Below, in pieces: positions 1 to 6,517 of a stretch of DNA of 33,814 nt. The notes beneath the pieces are model-generated. The model saw only the letters and a program-made list of their open reading frames with translations. It had not been told where the DNA came from and made no database searches. Numbering within the stretch: the first letter of the stretch is position 1; every line of letters begins with the position of its first letter. Source of the DNA: Rubripirellula sp. (GTDB lineage: Bacteria; Planctomycetota; Planctomycetia; Pirellulales; Pirellulaceae); the NCBI GenBank assembly GCA_012270065.1, contig JAAXJB010000010.1:1-33814 (forward strand), written 5' to 3'. The position numbers and the translations under genes were made by a program.

Positions 1-221
1 ATACAACCCCCTCCTTATGACATCCGTTTTGATCCTCACACAGTTTTTCTTTTGAACCTGACTCCACCACCGAGTCGCCCCCCCAACGTTGTCAACACTG
101 AATCTCGACCCGTCTCACTTGGCACGCCAGCTGGACAGCGGCGTTTTGGGAGACACCTGCCATGGGTCAGACGACATGGCATTCACCCAAAACAGAAGCC
201 ACGATGTTCAGGGCATGAAGG

Positions 222-1337
222 TCAAGAGCTGGATATTTTCGGGGCAGGTCGGCCGAAATGGAAACCCTGTGCGAGTTCAAACCCGACCTCAAGACACATT
301 TCGGCCTCCGCCTCAGTTTCAATTCCCTCAGCGAGCGGCGCGATACCAAAGTCACGCACCATGGCAACGAGAGTTTTCACCATCGTGATGTGCTTTTCTG
401 AACTTTGGTCGATATCCCGGACCAACGACAGGTCGAACTTGAGAATATCAGGCGGAACCTCAATCAGGTCCAGAATCCGTGCTTGGCCAGCCCCGAAATC
501 ATCGTAGGCAAGAGCAATCTGCAGATCCTTCAATCGAGCCTGGAGTACAGCCATGGCAGGCAGGTCAGTAACCGCCGCTTCATGAATCTCGAGCATCATC
601 GCCTGATTCGGATCAGCGTCCCGAAGCACCTGCAGGGATTGCAGTAACTCCTCTTCCTGCAATTCTGTCGGGTGAGTATTAAGAAACAGGATCTGATCTC
701 TGGAAATATTCGATGCGTGGTTCAGTCCAGCCGTGCGACAGGCAATGCTCAATGCATCAGAGAGCCCCAGTTTTTCAGCGAGTGCAAACATCTGCGAGGG
801 CTTGGAAAGTTCTGGGTTGTCACTCCTTGCGAGGACCTCGTAGCCGACGATTTCACGATCGCCAAGTTTGACAACTGGCTGATAGTGCGGCACCAATCCT
901 GTTCCGTTGATCAAGTCCTCGAGCGCCACAAGCTGGGACGGAAGGCAACTGAAATCTTTGGTTTCAACAATCTGTGTGATACTTTCATCGCGTGCCAGAA
1001 CGCGAAACTCGGAAGCTCCAAGCTGGACAATGTCGCCGACCTGCAGGACGATTTCACCAGTGATCCGATCACCATTGACAATCGTCCCATTGGTGCTGTC
1101 GAGATCACGCAGGATCAAATCACTGTTTTTGGAAATCCTGAACTCGGCATGACGCCCCGAAACGGTTGCCCACATCAACTGGAGGTCACAACCAAAACGC
1201 CTTCCGACCGTGAAGCCCGACCGGTTGATCTGGACTTCCCGGAACTTCTGGCCATCGGCAATTGAGCCATACAAGTACCATTCCCTGTTTTCCAGGGCAT
1301 GTGTCTCTGAAATGCTAACGTCGGACTTGGATGACAT
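222..1337 (-). CDS. FHA-EAL fusion protein, putative cyclic-di-GMP phosphodiesterase
   Basis: The 371-residue protein joins an N-terminal forkhead-associated (FHA) phosphothreonine-binding domain (about residues 30-115) to a C-terminal EAL domain (about 145-365). The FHA signature is visible as GRR near 45, SGRHAEF near 60 and DLDSTNGTIVNG near 79. The EAL domain keeps the residues usually needed for hydrolysis of cyclic di-GMP: Glu in YEVLAR (about 167), Asn in FLNTHP (about 220), Glu in LEIHE (about 250), the Asp pair in DDFGAG (279-280), Lys in ILKFD (about 300), Glu in AEGIE (about 337) and Gln in AQGF (about 357). An active phosphodiesterase is therefore plausible, with FHA binding to a Ser/Thr-phosphorylated partner as the likely input. 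No signal peptide or membrane segment is seen, so it should be cytoplasmic. An in-frame start at 1385 would add 16 residues with no domain content; MSSKSDV at 1337 is preferred. Confidence 0.9.
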   Translation of the reverse strand: MSSKSDVSISETHALENREWYLYGSIADGQKFREVQINRSGFTVGRRFGCDLQLMWATVSGRHAEFRISKNSDLILRDLDSTNGTIVNGDRITGEIVLQVGDIVQLGASEFRVLARDESITQIVETKDFSCLPSQLVALEDLINGTGLVPHYQPVVKLGDREIVGYEVLARSDNPELSKPSQMFALAEKLGLSDALSIACRTAGLNHASNISRDQILFLNTHPTELQEEELLQSLQVLRDADPNQAMMLEIHEAAVTDLPAMAVLQARLKDLQIALAYDDFGAGQARILDLIEVPPDILKFDLSLVRDIDQSSEKHITMVKTLVAMVRDFGIAPLAEGIETEAEAEMCLEVGFELAQGFHFGRPAPKISSS

Positions 1338-1950
1338 GCGACCGCATGAAGCTGGCGGAAAAGACGACCAAAGGCGGGATTCCAAACACCAAAAATGTGC
1401 ACTCCGAGTGCGCTGGCAAGTTAAAGCCCCGTGGAACTATATGATCCTGTTTCATGTGAGGCATCGCGAATCATGCGAGCTACTCCAAAACCCCCCCGTT
1501 AAGCAGTCAAGCAACGGAACAAATTGTAAAAAACGGATCAGTGGTACAACCCGCATGAACGAACCACCCCTAATGGCTGTACACTGAACCACAGAGTGCA
1601 TACTCAGCCATGCCCAAGCTGAGTACACAAGCCAAGAAACAAAGGTAGGCCGGAAACACGAAGTTCTAGGGCCAACCCGCTCGAAGGCATCGCCGCTCCA
1701 AGGCACTGCCGCTCGAAGGCACTGCCGCTCGAAGGCACTGCCGGGGCATGCACCTGACAAACTTGACGCGAGTTCGACCTCCCTAAAATTTTTACCTTCC
1801 GCTCAAAGAACACAGCAGGAAGCTTCTCGAAATCCTCTTGATAATGGATTAAAAACCCGAGGAGCAGTACTTCGTGGTCGATTGGACCATGAAGCGGATT
1901 TGCGCTGGACAGTGAATCCATCCAAAGCGCCCACGAGGGAAACCGGAAAG
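1338..1950. other. Intergenic region between divergent genes
   Basis: No convincing gene lies between the divergent FHA-EAL and PhzF-family genes. The stretch contains a short tandem array at 1677-1740 (listed separately) and a run of C residues near 1490-1500. Open frames crossing the array are repeat artefacts with no family resemblance. Promoters for both flanking genes are expected here, but I could not assign -35/-10 boxes with confidence. Confidence 0.6.
1677..1740. repeat. Tandem repeat, four copies of a 16-bp unit
   Basis: Four head-to-tail copies of a 16-bp unit close to CCGCTCGAAGGCACTG lie at 1677-1692, 1693-1708, 1709-1724 and 1725-1740. The last two copies are identical; the first two differ by a few bases. 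The array is intergenic, upstream of the PhzF-family gene. The 16-bp period is not a multiple of three, so it does not encode a simple peptide repeat. Confidence 0.9.
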
Positions 1951-2757
1951 ATGCCACGAAACACCCTTGATTACTTCATCGTTGACGCGTTTACCAGCCG
2001 CCCTTTTACCGGGAATCCCGCCGCAGTCGTCCCCCTGCATTGCTGGCCGACGGACGATCGCTGGCTTCAGAACGTAGCCATGGAAATGAATCTTTCCGAA
2101 ACCGCTTTCATCGTCCCCAATGGACACGCTTTCGATCTTCGTTGGTTCACTCCGAGAGTCGAGGTTGATTTATGCGGACATGCCACGCTCGCCTCGGCAT
2201 TCACAATCTACCAGCTTGGACTGAACGGTCAGAACACGGAACTGGAATTCTCAACGCGCAGCGGCATCCTGCATGCCACACGCAACGACGATCAGATCCA
2301 GATGGACTTTCCCATCAAACCACGAAAACCTGTTGCCGCACCTGAACACCTGCTGGAAGCGTTAGCAATCACACCCACTTACATTGGAAAGAGTGAGTAT
2401 GACTATCTGCTTGAAGTGGAAACAGAAGATGAACTCCGATCGCTTGAACCGGACTTTACGCAACTCGCACAAGTCGACTGCCGTGGGATCATTGTCACCA
2501 GCAAATCCGACGACCCTGCTTATGATTTCATGTCGAGGTTTTTTGGCCCGGCTGTGGGCGTCGATGAAGATCCTGTAACCGGCTCAGCGCATTGCTGTCT
2601 TGCCAACCACTGGCAAGAACGAACTGGAAAGGACAAATTCACCGCATATCAGGCATCACAACGTGGCGGCATTGTACACCTGCAAATTCACGAAGATCGT
2701 GTCATGCTCTCTGGTCAGGCGATTACCGTTGCCCGGGGAGAGCTTCTGATTGATTGA
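1951..2757 (+). CDS. PhzF family isomerase/epimerase
   Basis: The 268-residue protein belongs to the PhzF/YddE family, which has a diaminopimelate-epimerase-like fold; characterised members isomerise or epimerise small metabolites without a cofactor. Visible signatures are the N-terminus YFIVDAFTSRPFTGNPAAVV (residues 8-27), the predicted catalytic Glu in NLSETAF (Glu50), DLCGHATLAS (about 73-82) and DEDPVTGSAHCCLA near 205. Length matches the family norm of about 260-300. An open frame extends upstream to 1882, but the first 23 residues are unlike the family; the ATG at 1951, preceded by a purine-rich GAGGGAAA stretch, gives the expected N-terminus. The substrate cannot be told from sequence, and nothing here indicates a phenazine pathway. 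It stands alone, 288 bp ahead of the next gene. Confidence 0.92.
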   Translation: MPRNTLDYFIVDAFTSRPFTGNPAAVVPLHCWPTDDRWLQNVAMEMNLSETAFIVPNGHAFDLRWFTPRVEVDLCGHATLASAFTIYQLGLNGQNTELEFSTRSGILHATRNDDQIQMDFPIKPRKPVAAPEHLLEALAITPTYIGKSEYDYLLEVETEDELRSLEPDFTQLAQVDCRGIIVTSKSDDPAYDFMSRFFGPAVGVDEDPVTGSAHCCLANHWQERTGKDKFTAYQASQRGGIVHLQIHEDRVMLSGQAITVARGELLID

Positions 2758-3045
2758 AGCGCGCTCCCCAATCTGCCAATTCCTTTCGGGATGAAGCGGC
2801 TGGCAAGAACGAAGAAAACATCGGTTGATTATTCTTCTCCCATGCTCCAGCTCCCCGGCAAATTTTTTTGATTCAGCCCGCCGAATCTTCGGTAAAGAAA
2901 AGATTCCAGTCGACTGTACACTTGCCGGGGTACTTTGCTGTACCATGTTGGTCATTCAAGATCGATCGCGTGGATTCGAACCATACGATTTTCCAGTGAC
3001 TTCGTCACACTTCACCGTGCCATTCCGCCAACCTCGGAAACACTC

Positions 3046-3630
3046 ATGAAATACCCCATTGAACTCAATTTCAAGCTTTTGACGTTTGGTCAACGGATTA
3101 CTGCAACGGACGCAGATGGAAATGTGATCATGTTCATCAAACAGAAAATGCTGAAACTGAAAGAGCAGGTGGAGGTTTATAACGACGCGGATCAGACACA
3201 ATTGCTATTCACCATGAAAGCAGACCGGGTGATTGATTTTTCTGCGAACTACCACTTTGCCGATGCTCAGGGCAACGACTGGGGAGCAGTCAGACGCAAA
3301 GGAATGCGATCGCTGTGGTCAGCGCATTACGAAATCATGCAGGATGGCGAAATCGACATGACAATGTCTGAGGAGAGTGCCTTCAAGAAGTTTTTGGAAG
3401 CACTGCTTGGTGAGATCCCTTTGATCGGCATTCTTGCCATCTACCTGATCAACCCAACCTATCTGGTATCGCGCCCCGATGGCACTCCCTTGCTGCGTCT
3501 GACCAAGAAACCGGCATTCTTCGAAGGGAAGTTTGTGCTGGAGAAACTGAACGACATGCCAGAAGACGATGAAGTGAGATCGTTGCTCGCCATTTTGATG
3601 GCAGCGTTGCTCGAACGAAAACGCGGTTGA
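3046..3630 (+). CDS. LURP-one/tubby-like domain protein
   Basis: The 194-residue protein starts MKYPIELNFKLLTFGQRITA and is rich in short beta-strands. The pattern of a twisted beta sheet carrying KQKMLKLKEQVEVY (about 29-42), RVIDFSANYHFAD, RRKGMRSLWSAHYEI and PTYLVSRPDGTPLLRLTKKP fits the LURP-one-related/tubby C-terminal-like superfamily of short bacterial proteins. A hydrophobic stretch, LLGEIPLIGILAIYLI (about 122-137), could be a hairpin or membrane-contacting segment. The frame is open from 2935, but the first 37 residues look like untranslated DNA and the ATG at 3046 matches the family N-terminus. Function is unknown; tubby-like folds in other proteins often bind lipids or act as scramblase relatives. 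It converges with the beta-barrel gene at 3756. Confidence 0.72.
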   Translation: MKYPIELNFKLLTFGQRITATDADGNVIMFIKQKMLKLKEQVEVYNDADQTQLLFTMKADRVIDFSANYHFADAQGNDWGAVRRKGMRSLWSAHYEIMQDGEIDMTMSEESAFKKFLEALLGEIPLIGILAIYLINPTYLVSRPDGTPLLRLTKKPAFFEGKFVLEKLNDMPEDDEVRSLLAILMAALLERKRG

Positions 3631-3755
3631 TCCTGAAATTCCGAGTCGCCGTGACCGGAACAGAAAAGGAATTCAGGCATACATCATGCGCGCCAACTCG
3701 GTGAGGGCCACGGTGATTTCCTGACATCACGTATGCAGGATGGATTCCAGCGGAA

Positions 3756-4682
3756 CTACAGGAATCGCAAGGAGAGACCTGTACCAACAAAATATTCGTC
3801 CGAATCGTCGTTCAGTCCTACGCCTCCACGCACATCCCATTGAATATCCTTGCCAAACAGGATCGTCACTCCCCCGTTCAAGTATTGCTCATTGAGTCCC
3901 TTGACTCCCTTCTCTGCCGCATAGCCGAACCACTCACCATAAACACCAAGTCGCTCAGTCAAGGATCTGCTCAAGGCCAGTGATTGTGTCCAGATGGTGA
4001 AGGTATCGGGCTGGCTGTCGTCAACAGCCCGATTGACTTGGGTATTGCCCGAAAAAGCCCAACGTTCATTCAAGTCCCAACTCCAGAGCCAGTTCACACC
4101 TGGAAGCACAACATCATTTGTCAAAGCTGAACTGCCTGTGGGAACCAGCATCTGTGGCATGATGGACATTTCCGGAAGCCAACCACACTGGGGCGTCAGT
4201 CCAATTTTCAACCCAAGATACAGGTCATCGCTGCCACTGATGTCCTCAATCGGATCTGCAATGGCCAGTCCGGTGTAAGCGATCCGCAGCTCCAGCCAGT
4301 CTTTCCAGATGCCCCGACGCATGAGCAACTCCGGCGCAGAATGCTGGTCTGACCCTGCATCATCATTCCGGGCATAGGTATAACCAAGTTCAAACTGGGT
4401 CACACCGAGTCCGACAGTGCTACTCGCCTCAGTGAAATCTGGACGATCTGTAATCAACGGTTCAGCATAATTGAGCCGCATATCCCAACCATCATTTCCG
4501 GGCCACGCAAAGAGGAAAGCTCGACCGGAATAATTCCCGCAGGAGCCAGCATCACAGCCAGAAAAATCGCACGCCGCTGGATCACAAACAGACTCATCAG
4601 CTTGACAATTTGCCGACAGAGCGAGCACGGAACCTGCAACGCAACACACGAGAAAAATCGTTGAGATGGCGACGCGATACAT
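3756..4682 (-). CDS. Outer-membrane transporter-like beta-barrel protein (MetA-pathway type)
   Basis: The 308-residue protein has a signal peptide (MYRVAISTIFLVCCVAGSVL, cleavage near 27), then a short Cys-rich linker with cysteines at about 26, 33, 38, 43 and 48. It continues as a beta-strand-rich body ending in an aromatic residue pattern (GTGLSLRFL), typical of outer-membrane barrels. The motif LITDRPDFTEAS (about 77-88) is a hallmark of the planctomycete transporter/Phenol_MetA_deg-type barrel family. It is probably inserted in the outer membrane and passes small molecules, but the substrate is unknown. The frame is open to 4721; the ATG at 4682 is preferred because it begins the signal peptide directly and has a GGAAAAG purine stretch upstream. 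Confidence 0.75.
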   Translation of the reverse strand: MYRVAISTIFLVCCVAGSVLALSANCQADESVCDPAACDFSGCDAGSCGNYSGRAFLFAWPGNDGWDMRLNYAEPLITDRPDFTEASSTVGLGVTQFELGYTYARNDDAGSDQHSAPELLMRRGIWKDWLELRIAYTGLAIADPIEDISGSDDLYLGLKIGLTPQCGWLPEMSIMPQMLVPTGSSALTNDVVLPGVNWLWSWDLNERWAFSGNTQVNRAVDDSQPDTFTIWTQSLALSRSLTERLGVYGEWFGYAAEKGVKGLNEQYLNGGVTILFGKDIQWDVRGGVGLNDDSDEYFVGTGLSLRFL

Positions 4683-5112
4683 TTTTCTTTTCCATGAGAG
4701 AAACGAGGCCGGAAACAACACGCTACCACCTCTTCTCTATCCATCGGCAGGCACTGATCACGGCAAGAACCCTGCTTTCAAGAGTGTGATTATCGTAAAA
4801 GCAGGCACAAAAGATCGCTCGACTCTTCTTTGAACTTCCAGGTACTTCTGCAAACAACCGCTGCAGACTGCCCAACCAGCGTCCATGGAATAAAAAAACT
4901 GTTTTCGCCTAATAAGATCTCAGGCAGAGACGTTGTCCACCTGAGTGACGAGAGTATCGAACTCACTCACAAAACCCCGGCACGCGGGACAAGCGGAATA
5001 AACGGAGGGTACGAAAGTTACGATCCAATCGTGTTTCCCGACGTTGACGGGCCGCCGACTTGACGGCTTTTTCTGCTGATTCAATCACTCTTGATCGCAA
5101 GGTTACGAAACG
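4683..5112. other. Intergenic region between divergent genes
   Basis: About 430 bp separate the beta-barrel gene (-) from the conserved unknown gene (+). A 77-codon open frame at 4830-5063 lacks a ribosome binding site and any recognisable family feature, so it is not called. I see no clear promoter boxes, terminator or repeats. Confidence 0.5.
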
Positions 5113-6057
5113 ATGTGTTGCTTCTCACAGTCAGTGCGGTCCGTATCAAGCACACGTATCTTCGGGCGACTTACTGAAAACAAATCACAGTACATCGCCT
5201 ATCAAATGAAATTTGAAAGCGATCAGGCGACTGCAATGATACTTCCGATTCCTGTGCGCAAACGCGTCAAGCAACGTGCTCTCCGATTCATTGATCTTTC
5301 TGACTACCCTGACTTTTTCAAAGATCTGGAAAGTGGTTTCCCCCGTCCAAGCCCCCCAGTCGACTCACTTGCTGAGGAAGGTCCCGGCAGACGTGCGGAA
5401 CTGAAGGTACACAAAGTTGGAGATTTCGAGGCTTCGTTTGTGCCATCAACGAAGCACTTTGCCAAACTGGACCCACGTTTTTCGATACCGGAAAGTACGT
5501 GGAACAGGATTCCGGCCTACGCTGACTTCAGCTTCGTAGTATTCCAATTGAAGGAACTTTCGGGTGAGCCACATCCGATGGCTTTCGAATTCGATACACG
5601 TGTTCCCGATGCGACATTTCTGCCTACCGTTCATATCCACGATGGAAAAGTACATCAACGTGAACACTTTGATCACACGCTTTATGTTCAAGACAAGGAA
5701 CTGGATGAGGCTGCAGGTGACTATCAAGGACACAAATTGTGGGATCTGAATGCTGGATGGATCCGGTCCCGTTCGCATGCCGGTGATTACATGGATCTCA
5801 AACGAGCCGGGAATGTTGTTTCGGGAGACCTGAAAGTGCACCGCAAATCGATGATAGGTCACTTCGCAAATGAAGACCAAGTGGTTTCGAGCAAGGTGCT
5901 GCAAGGTGATTCACTGGGATTAATCACTCCTCCAGCTGTACCAACGTCGATTGCCCTGGCCGGCGTGGGAATCGGGAGTGCATGGTTCTTGAAACGGAGA
6001 GGAGAAGTGATGACAGCGAAAAAATCCCCCGGATTTCCATCGACTGAAAGCGAGTGA
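5113..6057 (+). CDS. Conserved protein of unknown function with C-terminal membrane anchor
   Basis: This 314-residue protein begins MCCFSQSVRSVSSTRIFGRL, an N-terminus I recognise as shared by a family of uncharacterised bacterial proteins in which cysteines follow the start and the motif AMILPIPV (about 41-48) is conserved. The body is mixed alpha/beta with no catalytic signature I can name; YPDFFKDLESGFPRP and MAFEFDTRVPDATFLPTVHIH stand out. Near the C-terminus, PTSIALAGVGIGSAWFLKRR (about 277-296) is a single hydrophobic segment followed by basic residues, which resembles a membrane anchor or sorting signal. No classical signal peptide is seen. AAGG at 5099-5102 precedes the ATG by about ten bases and supports this start. 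It is flanked on both sides by more than 400 bp of noncoding DNA, so it is probably monocistronic. Confidence 0.75.
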   Translation: MCCFSQSVRSVSSTRIFGRLTENKSQYIAYQMKFESDQATAMILPIPVRKRVKQRALRFIDLSDYPDFFKDLESGFPRPSPPVDSLAEEGPGRRAELKVHKVGDFEASFVPSTKHFAKLDPRFSIPESTWNRIPAYADFSFVVFQLKELSGEPHPMAFEFDTRVPDATFLPTVHIHDGKVHQREHFDHTLYVQDKELDEAAGDYQGHKLWDLNAGWIRSRSHAGDYMDLKRAGNVVSGDLKVHRKSMIGHFANEDQVVSSKVLQGDSLGLITPPAVPTSIALAGVGIGSAWFLKRRGEVMTAKKSPGFPSTESE

Positions 6058-6517
6058 CCATGTCGTGAATGCCGTCCAAATCGCCGCAGCTGGCATGCAC
6101 CATGCTCCCGCCCCTTCACGGACGGTTTGACGACGGGTTCCGCAACCACGCTTCTGACCTCAAAGCGTGCAATTCCAAGCTGTCTGTATTCGCAGAACGG
6201 TGGACATCTGCCAGGCCAACCCTGCTTTAAACTCTTGCTACAACGGAGGCGATGAGCAGGTCAAAAAGAAGCTGATTTTTGCGTAACAGGGGTGGCTCCG
6301 GGTGTATACTGACGCGGTAACGCTGGGCGTCACGGCAGGAGCCTTTCGCCTCGGAAAATCTCATCTTTGGCAACCCGAATCCAATCTTCCACATCCAGCA
6401 GACCAAATGGTCGCATTTTGCTCGTCAGGATGACGCCAGAATTTTAGGCAACCGTGCCTTGGGCAAGCTGAATGAGGGAATGGGTCTGGGACCTGTGGAA
6501 CTCTGCCGATTGGTGAC
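6058..6517. other. Intergenic region upstream of the dockerin protein
   Basis: This 460-bp stretch has no supported gene. A TATACT hexamer at 6305-6310 resembles a -10 box for the downstream gene, but no matching -35 box sits at 16-18 bp, so I do not call a promoter. No terminator hairpin followed by a T-run was seen after the upstream gene. Confidence 0.45.

Noticed and set aside
1452-1760. 102-codon minus-strand frame across the 16-bp array
   Set aside because: Repeat-driven artefact with no gene-like features.
2972-2982. GGATTCGAACC, resembling the complement of a tRNA T-arm
   Set aside because: No matching acceptor stem, D-arm or anticodon arm could be paired on the minus strand, so it is probably a chance match.
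4830-5063. 77-codon plus-strand frame
   Set aside because: No ribosome binding site, no recognisable family and an amino acid composition unlike a conserved protein.
6305-6310. TATACT as a -10 box for the dockerin gene
   Set aside because: No -35 box at the proper distance was visible.
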